Below are positions 12,549 to 24,600 of a stretch of 64,000 bases of DNA, piece after piece. The DNA comes from Luidia sarsii. Its lineage: Eukaryota > Echinodermata > Asteroidea > Paxillosida > Luidiidae. The notes beneath the pieces were generated by a model. It was not told the origin of the DNA. It saw only the letters and a list, made by a program, of their open reading frames with translations, and did no database searches. Position numbers and translations under genes: made by a program. Location: assembly GCA_949987565.1 (NCBI GenBank), contig OX465121.1, positions 1,629,117 through 1,693,116 of the forward strand, written 5' to 3'. How positions within the stretch are numbered: the stretch's first letter is position 1; every line of letters begins with the position of its first letter.

Positions 12549-13052
12549 TTATAAGCCCTGTCCGCACTGGACTTTTTGGGCAAAGTAACCAAGACGCTGG
12601 GTACTTTACCCATTTTAAGTCCAGTGCGGACGTCTTCAGAAGTCTTCCTCTCAGTAACTTTTCCCGACCCGCACGGGCATTTCTACCGGCCAACTTCTGT
12701 CCAAGAAGAATTACCGAGACACTTTTCCCGAGATGAAGAGTCCAGTGCGGACAGTTCGAGTCAGGTAAATGCGGCTCAGTAAACCCAATATTCGGTCCCT
12801 GTCCACCAGTGAGTCACCACGCATGCGCATTGCTTGCGGCAAGGTATGCTACGTGTGCTTGTGTGAACCTTTTCTCTCATCGGGTCAATGCACAAAAGGT
12901 CATGTAAAACGTCCTCATGATCTACCGTCACGGTTAAGTTACCCGAGTCGAAAGTCCTAGTACAGACACCGGTAATATTTGTCCATTTTCTTTTTACCCA
13001 TCGGCTCGGTCAAATCCCCGGAAAAAATTTCCAGTGCGGACAGGGCTTTATA
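12549..13052. mobile_element. Non-autonomous DNA transposon with AGCCCTGTCCGCACTGG ends
   Basis: Inverted ends AGCCCTGTCCGCACTGG (12554 on) and its complement ending at 13047 enclose about 494 bases. The flanks TTATA at 12549-12553 and 13048-13052 look like a 5-bp target duplication. The core CCAGTGCGGAC recurs internally near 12620 and 12742 as well as at both ends. There is no transposase-like frame; the superfamily is not assigned. Confidence 0.65.
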
Positions 13053-14500
13053 CATTAAGGCCTGAATCTTATTGTGAAGTTTTGGGAGCAATGCGGCTTA
13101 TACACCGGGTGGCTTAAATTCCGAAATTTACGGTGGTTGTTAAAGCAGGATTTGATCTTCCTAATTCTACCCAATTGTACCTATCTTCCCTCACCCCATA
13201 AATCCTGACCCTTTGTATAAATGTAGAAATTGAATTAAACCTATTAATCTGAAATAATGCATGTACCAATCCCATGTACATGTTGCTGATCATGTTAACA
13301 CGATGCCATTGTGTGATGAATGTGTGTATTGTCCTGTTTTTGTATTTGCCATGCTCGCCACATAAAACTTTTGTTAACTACTGTAACTATACATGTACAT
13401 TCATGTGTCTCATCACATTTTGTCTGTCATCTTTTCAACAACCTTTGCTAGAGTATGGCTGTATTCCTTCATTTCCTTGTACTATGAACCACTGATTCCT
13501 CCACTTCTATTATTCCATAATCTGAGAGGAAACATGGTCTTGGGCAATGAGGTTACCAGCTTCACATTGCACCATTCAGAAAGAAGTGTAGAATTTAACA
13601 TGCAAGCAATACACCGATCCAGTAAGCCACGCCCCTTGACAAATTGACCAATCACAACGCGGTTTAAGGTCCTACAAATTGCAGCTACATAACGTTTTAA
13701 ATTTTGTACTCTTTACTACACACTTTTTGTTGTGTTTACTTTTGTTTCGTATGTACATGTACCAGGCAATTCCTTTGCAAACCCAAGTTTTATCCTTAAC
13801 CATGGTCAAGTGGTGTTTATATTTTCATTGTTATTGAGGAAATTAACATTGTTTGCTTTTTCCAACGGAGAGAAGTTCTTTTGTGGTTACGGGCGTGCAG
13901 TGGACGTGCATGGCATGACATAGGATAGTGACACATTCCATGTGTTGCATGAATGCATGTCACTTACTGTATCTATGACCTACACAGTACAGACATCAAG
14001 CTGTGATTATCACACTTGGAGACTGTAATGGTCAATTTCTTATTTACCTAGCATAGAGATCAGTACTGAATACTATGTAGCCTAAAAATATATTTCAGAT
14101 ATTTAGAGGGCCAAATGTCACGATCCTAGCACAAAAGGCATACCTTGAGAATTTTCTTAAAATGTTGTCAATCAAAAGTGCAGCCAAATTAAAAAAGTCA
14201 ACAGTTTTTCTAGTTACAAACTTTTTTGTACAATATGATTGTACTTTACAATGTTAATTGTAACTTTTCCTAAAACCAAATCATGCATTTGTATAATTCC
14301 TCAGAAATGATTATTCTCATGTGAATGACTTTTGAACTTTCTGCAATGTGTTTGGATACGTTTTTACATCATAACATTTAAAATAGGCTCACATGCCAGT
14401 TTTTTGATCATGCAAGCCAGAGACTGTTCAGTGATAAGATACAACTTACCCATTTTTAAAAATTAATACTTATTTGAAATAGTTAAATGCTTCTAACTGG
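13053..14500. other. Gene-free stretch
   Basis: No supported gene or clear repeat. Open frames are short and lack splice or homology support. Confidence 0.4.
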
Positions 14501-14507
14501 TGCCCCA

Positions 14508-14640
14508 ACTATGGCAAGGTAGCTCAGATGGTTTGAGCGCTGGTACTCAAAACCAGAGGTCTTGAGTCAAAGTTTTCTTGGCCATTCTTCAAAATTGTTC
14601 AAATGTTCCCAGTCACGTTTTCCTTTATTTGATTGACATT
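14508..14640 (+). repeat. tRNA-derived SINE copy (family 1)
   Basis: The segment has an internal-promoter A-box-like TAGCTCAGATGGTTTGAGC and a decayed B-box region about 40 bases further on. It is followed by a tail (AGTTTTCTTGGCCA... GTTCAAA) that recurs at 40260-40330. Part of a tRNA-like head plus a shared non-tRNA tail is typical of a SINE. It is not a functional tRNA gene because the acceptor and T arms do not pair. Confidence 0.6.
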
Positions 14641-14699
14641 TTATACTTGCTACCTGCATACACAACCTAAATAATTTTTCAAGCAAGTTTCTTCAGTAA

Positions 14700-16040
14700 T
14701 GTTGGTATTGTGTCCAAATTCCAATTACACATTTATGTTTATACATTTAACTGTTTATTTCTGATTTGTGCCATACTGACATATTCAATAAATCATGTAC
14801 AATATAAGAAACAAATTGTAAATATATGTAAATTGTATAGAATCTATCCGAAAAATTCCAGTGTCATTTATTGTTTCTGAACCCTTCAAAAGTTAAAACC
14901 TTCAAGTGATATTGTTGAACATGTTGAAGGAATCAAGCTGTATGTATTTGATCAGTTGAGATGACCAAATTGTAATACATGAACATGCAGGCAGCTTAAT
15001 CCTCCCATATTATCAATTATTTGTTGTTGATTGCAAATGTTATGCTGTGCTCTACAAATCTATCTTACAAGAAGTACAATGGATTGTTTTACAGTGCATC
15101 TAATGGAAAGATGTAACTATATGACACATGTGCACCTTGTCTTTCGGTAGTAGCCAGCAGAATTCTGAAATTTCTGTACTTTTAAAGGCCATTTTTATGA
15201 TGCTAGTGATTTTTTTTAATGCTTTTTGACAATTAATGACCTTATTTTTTTTAACTACCTGGTACATGTATGTCTTCAATTTAAACACTTAACTTTTTGG
15301 GAAGTGGGTAATTAATTGATATTTTTGAATTTGAAATTGGTGCATTGCATGTCTTAAATTACCGTAATTCGTGTGCACTGATGACTGATGTGTAAAATGC
15401 CTGGTTGCATCATCACTTAAAGAAATTGCTATGGGACTTTGGTTTATAGTTTTTGTTTTGGAAATTATTTCAATTCCCATTTTCCTTCTGAGGTGTAAAG
15501 GAGAGAACTGACATGACTGGTCACACTTTGGAAACCATTTGAGCAGAAATTAATTATCAAGAAAGCGATGCATGTAGACATAATGACTGGTGAAAGCTGT
15601 TGGTTCTCAGCAAAATCTCTTTTATATGTGCAGCTCTACAAATTGCTGTTAGATGCTTGTATGTTACTCAAGATTATTTGGTGAAGGAGGAAAGGTTTTA
15701 ACTAGGAGCCTGCATGATAATAGTCCCATATCATAGTCTATAATATGTCAATTACAATGATTTTTTTTATATTTAAATATTTGGATTTTTTTTTTTTTGC
15801 ATGTGCCAAGTTACTCGATATGTTAGATTAAAACATTGATGCCTGGAGGAATTTCTTTCCCTTCTAGATTTTAAAGGCCTTTTAAAGAATTATTCTAGAG
15901 CTGGATGAAATATGAATTTTTCAATAATAATCAATAATGAAAATGTGTTTGTGGAAAATAATAGCCTTTTTTTCCATTTGAATTTGATTTGTTGTTTAAC
16001 TTGCCAAAAATGTCTAAACATAATTAGTTTTGTAATTGTA
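14700..16040. other. Gene-free AT-rich stretch
   Basis: AT-rich, with scattered poly-T runs and no supported gene or repeat boundary. Confidence 0.4.
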
Positions 16041-16114
16041 CCTTAGAAATATTGTTAAAATGGAACTTTCACCTGCCATTTAACCTGCTTTTTCACTTAA
16101 ATGGGACAAGTCTA

Positions 16115-16190
16115 AGCAAAGTAATACATGTACAACTATGTTCAGTAATACATGTACAACTAAGCTCCGTAATACATGTACAAGTAATGC
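16115..16190 (+). repeat. Three-copy tandem repeat containing ACATGTACAA
   Basis: The string GTAATACATGTACAA occurs three times at a spacing of about 24-25 bases. Confidence 0.75.
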
Positions 16191-16394
16191 AGTACTGTAA
16201 TATACTGCATGCATACATTCTGCCAATGGGAAGTAACAGTAGGCGGTATGTACATGTACACTAAGCCAATTACAACATTGTTATTGAATCGTGAATAGGG
16301 ATTATTTCTAATGGATTTGGAAAATTCATGGATTTCAGATCAAAACAAGATCATGCATTTGACTTGGGTGGGGGCATGATTGCTTCTACATATA

Positions 16395-16620
16395 CACTTC
16401 ATGCCAGGACCTCTGAATTTGGAGTGCCTGTGTTGCTGTATGCTGGGCCTTCCAAACGTGGACACCCAAGGACTCCTTTTCAGCCTACCACAAAACAAAT
16501 GTAGCATGACAAAAGCTACCCAGACTTCCTATTCGCAGGCTTGCATTGCTGACATTATAATGAATGTTGAATGTGTTGACCAATAGGCAAGACTCTGCAC
16601 ATGCAGTGAGACATAAGCAA
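16395..16620 (+). repeat. Probable relic of the TTAA-flanked element family
   Basis: The blocks GCCAGGACCTCTGAAT, CTCCTTTTCAGC and ACAAA are in the same order as at 35338-35420 within the TTAA-flanked element of NMD3. Identity is low and no termini remain. Confidence 0.4.
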
Positions 16621-16639
16621 ACTCTGACCTTCCTGTCAA

Positions 16640-18270
16640 AAGAATGCAGTAGGTATGCAGTGCCTAATAGGATATAAAAAACACATGCATTTACCCTTAT
16701 TTAGCAAGTATTTGTGATTATTGGAAAGAAAAAAATTGGATTGTGAAAACAATTGAGAGTCAATTAATGGCTATTACTTCTCTCAGTGTTAAAGGTTCTT
16801 ATAATTCAATTTGTTGAAGCATCGACTTGGTTCTATGGGCACGTGTCCCCATATATATGTGCATGGGCATAAACCTTGTGGAGGTTTATTGTTTTGCAGG
16901 TTTATGTCTTTATGAAAAGACATGTTTGATATTTTGGTTATACTCACCAGTGATTACTTAGTGAATTTTGAGCACAATATGAACTTGTGTAGGGAGCTTT
17001 CTTATAAGCAAATAGCTCTTGGGATACTTTCACTGTGAACATTTAAAGTTAAACCATGAAAAGGGGATGAAAATGTTTCACCATGAAAATAAAAAATCAC
17101 TGATTTCACAGCGCATTTTAGTCAATTCCCATGAAAAAAAATGGCCTTTCTGACCTGATAAGGACATCTTGAGGTCACTAAAGAGACTGAAACTTAGAAA
17201 AAAACATGAATATCTAGGGTGGCTAGTTCCAGCCTTCAGGGATGGCTAATTCAATGACACCCCCAGCTTCCATAGGGGTACTGTATGGTGTCCTTGGGAA
17301 TGTCACTCCCAGATACTTCAAAACTGCCTCTAGCCATTTACCAAGAGGAATGTGTCCTTGGAGATCATTGGTGAAAACACTGAAAATGCTATTGCCTGTT
17401 GGGGAAAAAAAGTATTGGCTAACTGTGCCTGAAATAGGGTGAAAACACTGATTTTTCTTTTCACTGCTAAATTACATTTTCACCCATCACATTTCACCCA
17501 ATCACATTTTCATGGTTTAGATGTTTAGAGTGTTTTCCACGTACATGCATATGTTAGATTCACAGTGGAATAGCCAACAGTCTGGAAGTAATGAAGCATG
17601 TTGAAGAGAACATCATGAACAGATGAAGGGCACTTAAAAAATGTAATTGGTAATATGCACTGTGGCAGTTTAACCTTGTCAGGATAGAGTTTCGCAGATC
17701 AAAAGTATCCATGACACTTGGTTATAAATTTTCAAAAGATCAATGTTTGTTGGTTGTTTGAATCACATTTATTGCATTGCATATAGTCTCAATTACCACT
17801 TATGGGTTTAATGGGTAATAAGTGATGAATAGGAAGACGGAATAGGAATACTAACCATAACGGATGCAGCTGATATAATTGAATAACTTGGAGGAAGAAA
17901 AACCTCCTACTGAAACTAGTATTTGTACTTGTGTGGCGTGAATGCGTTTGTTTGATCAATGCAAATTATGTGTACCTCTTAACTGATATTTGGTTATTTT
18001 TCATTATTTGTGCAGACACTGAATTATTTACATTATGTAAGGGGAATAGAATGTCTAAAAGACATGAAACAGTTATGATACCATTGGAATGAACAATATA
18101 GTACAGGTTTGATATTGACTTTCAAAACTTGGAAAGTTGATCTACATGTACATTATTAAGGGACTGTTGGAGGAAGAAACAAAATAGCAAACAAACCGGC
18201 TGTGTAAACTGGAATAATTGATGTCACTTTGTAGCAAGTATAATGTATGCATATCTAACGAAATATGGTG
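16640..18270. other. Gene-free stretch
   Basis: No supported gene. I see no clear transposon termini. Confidence 0.4.
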
Positions 18271-18279
18271 CCTTTAAGA

Positions 18280-18325
18280 AAGGTCCTGCTAGGATTGAAA
18301 CGTCAGGCCCATTAAAGTTCGAAAA
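18280..18325 (+). repeat. Solo Penelope-type terminal motif
   Basis: The string AAGAAAGGTCCTGCTAGGAT followed by GAAACGTCAGGCCCA matches the motifs at 5.9, 29.5 and 61.2 kb. It is an isolated copy without nearby coding sequence. Confidence 0.6.
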
Positions 18326-18857
18326 TATGGTGTAGATATGAAATACATGAATACAAGACATGAATATGAACACCACCTAACCTCATAAAAGGTGAAGATG
18401 TAGGCCTTGCTCACTCCAACCTGACACGCATTTTAAGAGAAATTGTTTTATTGTAAGGGCCTGGATTTTCTCTTACACTGCCGCGGTATTTTCCAGCTCA
18501 TGCAGTTTGATTTAGGGGTGGCTCTAACAGTTTGAAGGATTTGTAATACATGGAACTTAAATGGAAATGATAACAACTATTTCACTGTAAATGGAAATTT
18601 ATCGGTGTCATCCTAAGATGGATATGACATGGAAATCACTCATTTTAGAAAATGGCACTCTTTACAGATTCTTTAATCTGTGTTTGTGTTTACGCATTTT
18701 GATTGAAGCTATAACCTTTAATTGTTTTGTCATAATTATTAATGACCTACCTTTCTGTCTTATATACATAGAATGTTTGATTAAATGCTTAAATCGAAAA
18801 CCTTGTTTGGGAGTGTTGTTTGAATTGAATGATTTTACCTCATTATAAATTCCTTTT

Positions 18858-18906
18858 GTTGGTTGGTGGGTTGCTTGGTTGGAGGGTTGGTTGGGTGGGT
18901 GGTTGA
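18858..18906 (+). repeat. GGTT/GGTG microsatellite
   Basis: A G- and T-only run made of GGTTG and GGTGG units. Confidence 0.8.
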
Positions 18907-19104
18907 ATGATATCCAGTACCGTTATTGTTTTCCTATGTGAAGGTGTTAGTAAAAAAAAGGGCTTCTGGTTTAGGTTGTGGCTAACAGTCAAAATACAAA
19001 TTTTTTGTTGTGTCAAACAAAGGAAAATTTAACTGAGAATTGTTGAATTTTGTTGTTGTAAATAGCCAACAAAAGAAAAGGAACTTTGACTGGACCATAA
19101 CTTG

Positions 19105-19485
19105 AACCAAAGAGTCGCGAGTCGCGGGTTCGAATCTCGCCCGAGCTGCCCGAAATGTTTTTATCAGGTACCAGGCAAAACACTGAAGACTCGGTGTTAA
19201 TTATCACGTCGAACAAGGGCAAAACCTAATGGAACTACATTCTCCTTGACGCAAGCATCATGTAATATCTACGAAGCAACGCGGTACCCGCCGCTATACA
19301 TAATTCGAATCCACCACACGACCTCGACCAGCTCGGTGGTCCAGTGATTAAGACGTTCGTACTGGATATCGGGAGTCGCGGGTTCTAATCTCGCCCGCAG
19401 CTGCCTGAAATATTTTTATCAGGCACCGGGCAAAGCACTGAATACTCGGTGTTTATCACGTCGAGCAAGGGCAAAACCTACTGGA
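19105..19485 (+). repeat. Two copies of a second tRNA-derived SINE (family 2)
   Basis: Copies at about 19105-19245 and 19330-19485 share a B-box-like GTCGCGGGTTCGAATCTCGC, then TTTTTATCAGG, CTCGGTGTT, TTATCACGTCGA and CAAGGGCAAAACCTA in the same order. The second copy also keeps an A-box-like GGTGGTCCAGTGATTAAGACG-type head. The shared tail after a tRNA-like head indicates a SINE and not tRNA genes. Confidence 0.65.
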
Positions 19486-19491
19486 ATTGAA

Positions 19492-19560
19492 CCAAAGATT
19501 TCTGGTTTTTCTTAGCGGCCAGTACCAGTGTGCTTACCATCTGAGCTGCAGCCCCGCAGT
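19492..19560 (-). repeat. SINE family 1 fragment, minus strand
   Basis: On the minus strand a CAGCTCAGATGGTAAGCAC A-box-like string is followed by a TTTGGTTCAA B-box-like string about 45 bases on, as in the copies at 14.5 and 40.5 kb. Confidence 0.5.
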
Positions 19561-20225
19561 TCGAGGATCACACAAAGCGGTAGCAGCCTTGTGTCGACAA
19601 AGAGGATTTTAAAGTGGTAATCTGACTTTAGGTGTTCATAAATATCTCACCCATTCCCCCTTTAGCGACGGGCAGGGGATATGAGCCGAAAACGGGCGGC
19701 ATATCACCTTGAGGATTTTTTTTATAGATATTTACAACAATGCCAAGAAAGTAAAGAAACACCCGGCAACGGATTGGTTGTAATCAGTTCCGGAACATCT
19801 CCGTATAGACCTGGTGTTCCCCCGAATCCACCCTGCTTTAATCCGAGTTTCAACGGAGGGGCTTCATGGTAAGACAGGGACAATGACGTCAGATCACCCA
19901 TGGTGCTTCCCGCGTGCGATTTTGTTCCAGTACTTGAGCTCTATGGCACCAAAATTAAATGCACGGGTTTCCTGCATGAATATTCTCAAAGATACGATGA
20001 CTTCTTGAGTGAGCTGCACCCATATACAGCTCTATGAAAACACATGATTATGAAACATCATTTGCGAAGGTCAAAGAATCGCTCCCATACCGTTTGTCAA
20101 ACCATGGAGCTATTAAAATAGCTCCATGGTCAAACCAAATCAAACGTATACATAACAAAATAATAGGCCTATGGAATTCCATCTGCCAAGTTAACGCGGC
20201 GCATGTGGGGCATTCATGCTTTGAT

Positions 20226-20692
20226 CTCCCAAACGGTAGCATATGTTGGTGCGTTCCCCTGCCGATGATGAATTTACATCAGGTATGACGTCACTGCAAT
20301 ACTATCCGCATCCGTAGTATCCGTACCACTCCGAATCCACACCACTGACAGTTACTCCCGTACCGTTGTGGTGCGACACTGTGAAGAGTCCGTGCACCTC
20401 TCAGCCGAGAATTAACTGGCTACAATGTATACGAGTACGAGTTCAGTTTTAGTGCGACACTGTGAAGAGTCCGTGCACCTCTCAGCCGAGAAAAACTGCA
20501 TGGGAACTGCACGGGTTAGACTCAATGTGGTAAGGAGGCCATGTGGCCGGCACGGTACGGGAGTAACTGTCAGTGGTGTGGATTCGGAGTGGTACGGATA
20601 CTACGGATGCGGATAGTATTGCAGTGTCGTCATACCTGATGTATATTCATCATCGGCAGGGGAACGCACCAACATATGCTACCCTCCCAAAC
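20226..20692. mobile_element. Fold-back (Mutator-like) element with 9-bp target duplication
   Basis: Long inverted arms at 20235-20364 and 20554-20683 begin GGTAGCATATGTTGGTGCG and are nearly identical over about 130 bases. The element is flanked by the identical 9-mer CTCCCAAAC at 20226-20234 and 20684-20692. A 9-bp duplication with long inverted arms is typical of Mutator-like elements. The loop holds two direct copies of a segment with GCGACACTGTGAAGAGTCCG at 20372 and 20454. It carries no transposase. Confidence 0.8.
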
Positions 20693-21589
20693 ACGCCGTA
20701 GAGCACTATGGCCTGTCTTGAGTTTCGCAAAGTGAGGGCGCACAAGCTTCAATAACTTTTACAATTTGAAATGCCCGGAAATACACGATTTTATTTATAG
20801 AGCTATGGTGCGTGTCATAGGCCGTTTTCGAAATGAAGGCTATAGCGGCTCGGGCTCAGGCTCCGTCTCCGTCTGACAAAACCTGAACATCCAGGCAGTG
20901 TGGTTTGTCCCCGAATTTGAAGGTTTGTTGGCTTGATAGGTACAGCGTATTCCCCGAAAAAATGGGGCCAAACGCTTGTTTTTAGATGACTGTGATCATT
21001 ATTATAACGAGTAAGACAAAATATGACCGAAGCCTAAGCCCGAGCCTAAGCCTTCATTTCGAAAACCACAGAGCTCTTTAGATTTATGGATGCATGTACT
21101 CACAGCGCCACCTACCGATCGCCCACCAGCTAGAGGAGTATTTTGAACAGTTAGCAAAACGACTATTAATAGCGTATAGTGCAGTGAGTTTCTGAACGAT
21201 TTTGGTCAAGGTTAAATTTGTTAGGCTGAATGATTGGCTGGACCATGAAAATGTGTCCAACTTTGCTGGCGAGCCAGCAACATTGGACAAAGTATGTGGC
21301 AAGAGGGCGCGCTATTACAAATATATTAATTAAAGAACGCACTCTCAATCCACTATCGATCATTGATTGACGTCTCGGCCCAAGACTAGGTTCACTCGAG
21401 AACTGGTGTACTGACTACTGTAATTTGTAAATGCATGTGTACGGTAAACGGTGCACGTGGACAGTGTTAGTGTTACTAGTGTTAGTCTGTTACTTCAATT
21501 CTGTTCAGGCACGATTTAAGAAGTTTTCGAGTGTAAAATCGTAAGTTGATAACCAAGTGCGTCTTCAGAAAAAAAACCACCGAGTTTGT

Positions 21590-21642
21590 ATGATGGAATA
21601 CTTGGATCAACAGCATATTACAAGCAGCACACAGGGCACAAT
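21590..21642 (+). CDS. NMD3: NMD3 coding exon 1
   Basis: Encodes MMEYLDQQHITSSTQGT plus two bases (AT) of codon 18. The start is ATG 21590, immediately followed by a second in-frame ATG at 21593 that matches the MEYM start of vertebrate NMD3, so either could be used. The donor AT|GTGAGT is strong. The next acceptor supplies A, giving Ile before LCCQCG. The 5' untranslated region and promoter lie upstream but I could not place a start site. Confidence 0.9.
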
Positions 21643-24600
21643 GTGAGTTCCTGACATTCGATTCGACTGTTTGATTTTTTAGAGAAAAAATACTTAATTA
21701 CGTTTTAGTTTTTACTGGCGCTGGCCTGTAGGCTGTACTGTACTGTCTGTAGTGTATCGTGGGAACCCCAGTTTTCGACGGTACACGTTTTCGACACTTA
21801 GCCTTCTAACTCACATCACACGATGAAAACAACTCCGTATAACGATCTCAGACTTCGTATCTTACAAGTTACAGTTGGTTTCCTGCTCTTGTCCGTCACC
21901 GAAAATGTGGAAAGTTAAGGCTTTTCCAGTAGGCCAAACTCGTGTGATTCAAAAAGTTGCTCTTTTGGGGTCTATTTTCCTAGGTACAAAATTGGCAGTT
22001 GCTTCGAAGCTCCAGTTTTCTTTATTGTTGGTCCTATACAAAATCTGAGTGTACCAATACCATAACAAACCCCAACATCCGTAGAAAAAAAAAATATCAC
22101 GCAACTTGACTCGAGGCAGTCCGTTCCGGGTAAAAACTATGGAGGCTCTTAGTCTTATATAGTTGCGGTAACCGTAGTTGCGGTAACCGTAACCCTCATC
22201 CTCCCGAAGGTCGGAGACCTGAGGGTTACGGGAATGTATGTACAAGATTATATGCGAGGTTTTTGTTTTTACCATTTTGGAAACACCACTGTCCCGATCG
22301 CCCCCTTTTTCCACCCTTTTGAAAATCGCCACACACAATCTAAGGACATGCACTTGATCCCAAATGTATACTGAATGTGATCAGATAACTCAAAAGATCG
22401 TGGGTAAAATACTTTTCCGAAAAATGGGCAGAAACTCACCCAAATACTGTCTGTAAATGTCCCGTCAACGTCTCCGCCAGGTTCGGAATCCGAACCTGGC
22501 GCCTCGACCAATCAGCGCTTAGTCTCGTGACGTATATCCCGCACGACGGCTATTTGCTGTTTCGCAATAGCAGTCCACACTCGTGGTGCGCGCGCAGGTC
22601 ATCGCCCTGTGAAGAGCCGACTGGTACTGTATACAACCATGGATACAACTACCCCCAGAGCTGTGGGGTTCTACGTCGTCCGCTGCTCTCCCGACCGGAA
22701 CCCCACAGATAACTAGGCTTTTTTCCCATAGGCTTCTGTGTAACGTTCACAAGTGCTGTGGCATAGGGATCAGCAGGTTCAGCATAACTCATAAAATACT
22801 GCTTCATTTGGCCCAAGATTTCTAGCAAATGTGGTTTACATACCACGCACCTGTGTGCAACTGTCCATTTGGCGAAAATGAGTCGATTTCCAAAAAAAAT
22901 GGGCGAAAACCTCCCGGTTCGGTTGCAACATTCAAACGGCAGCTCCGTAACTGGCAGTCTGGTCCCTGTAGTACGGTATAGCGCCTTGCTGCGAAGACGT
23001 ACAGGGGACCAGACTGCCAGTTGCGGCGCTGCCGTTTGGATCTAGTCATAATTTATGCTTAAAATGTATTGGTCTGGTTGATGTCTTCTTTTGGACGTTT
23101 AAAAAAAACTCCACAATCCTCTTTCTCACTGCTTCTTCAGTTATGACCTTTCTCAATGTCACTCCAGAGACACATTTCCTCCTTCTTGGTACTTTCTCTA
23201 GCTGCCCTTTTATTTTTTTCATTTTTATAAAAGCCTATTGGGCCATATACTTTTTGTCTTTAAATAATAATAAAAAAAATATTTAAAAAAATATATAAGC
23301 GAGACGCCCTATAGGAGCCTCCATAGTTTTTACCCAGAACGGACTGCCTTAAGTTGCGTGATATATTTTTTTCTACGGATGTTGGGGTTTATTATGGTAC
23401 ACTCAGATTTTTTTTAGGACCAACAATAAAGAAAACTGGAGCTTCGAAGCAACTGCCAATTTTGTACATCTAGGAAAATAGACCCCAAAAGAGCAACTTT
23501 TTGAATAACACGAGTTTGGCCTACTGGAAAAGCCTTAACTTTCCACATTTTCGGTGACGGACAAGAGCAGGAAACAAACCGGAAGATAAAAAGCCTGATA
23601 TTGTTATACGGAGTTGTTTTCATCGTGCGATGTGAGTTAGAAGGCCAAGCGTCGGAAACGCGTACCGTTGAAAACTGGGCCCTCCACGATACTAGTAGTA
23701 GTAGTACTACTAGTACTTCTATAAGTAGAAGTACTAGTCACAGTAACTTGGACCCCGACGAGTCACCCTTTCTTTATTGAATTTTGAAATTTTGAGGGAT
23801 GGGTGACAGCTCAAAATTTCAAATTTCGATAAAAAAGGGTGACTTGTCGGTCGGGTCCAAGTTACCACTCGGAGTAATGTAGTCCGAGTAACTTGGACCC
23901 TTACATTACAATTGCCCTTAAAAAAAGATTTGAGGGTGTCGCTCCCTCAAAATAAAAAAAAAAGGGTGATTGTATGTTGTAAGGGTCCAAGTTATTCGGA
24001 CTAGTACGAGTAGTAGAAGTATTGTAGTATGACTTAGTCCAAGTAACTTGGACCCGACAAGTCAACCTTTTTTTATCGAATTTTGAAATTTTGAGGGTCC
24101 TGTGAGTGTAGGGTCCATGGACAACGGGTAATTCTGCGCTTGAACTGGGACTTTGAAAAAACAACCCTTCGGAATTCCCAGATTTCCCCCCAAAACACCC
24201 GATCACAGATTCACAGATTCCAATATTGGGCATTTTGTTTTACTCACGTTTGTGAAAAGCTAGAGCCCTTTGAGCCCTACGACTGTTCCCTGAATAGTGC
24301 AAGCGTGCACATTCCCACAGACCACTCTGCGCCCGGACCTGCATGTACATCGTGACGTCATGCAGTTTCAAATCAAAGATGGCCACCCCAACTTGGCTCG
24401 TCGACCCATTCTCGGTCAACTGAGGGGAAATTTCTCCCTTTTTTCCCCACTTTCTTTCACACATACATTGTACGGTACGTGTGGTGCTGGCGCAGTTTGC
24501 AGGTTATCGGCTCATCGCCCTGTGAAGAGTTGTACACATCCTGAACACTGTACATGCTAAGGCTGGGTCGGTTCGGTCGGTCACACCGGTTCCCGACCGT

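Larger units (their letters stand above)
21755..23691. mobile_element. Long-inverted-repeat transposon in NMD3 intron 1
   Basis: The left arm at about 21757-22150 (TCGTGGGAACCCCAGTTTTC onward) is matched in inverted orientation by about 23315-23689. The ends are flanked by TA. Conserved arm landmarks include ACAACTCCGTATAACGATCT, CCAGTAGGCCAAACTCGTGT and CACGCAACTTGA. A third copy starts at 40778. Between the arms sit a fold-back arm (22156-22643) and a hairpin (22935-23037), so this is a nested insertion. The flanking TA suggests a Tc1/mariner-type target, which is inference. Confidence 0.75.

Noticed and set aside
14508..14590. Possible tRNA gene (TAGCTCAGATGG box)
   Set aside because: Acceptor and T arms do not pair, and the tail is shared with other copies in the window, so it is a tRNA-derived SINE.
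19105..19485. Possible pair of tRNA genes (GGGTTCGAATC box)
   Set aside because: Both copies continue into the same non-tRNA tail and lack a complete cloverleaf.
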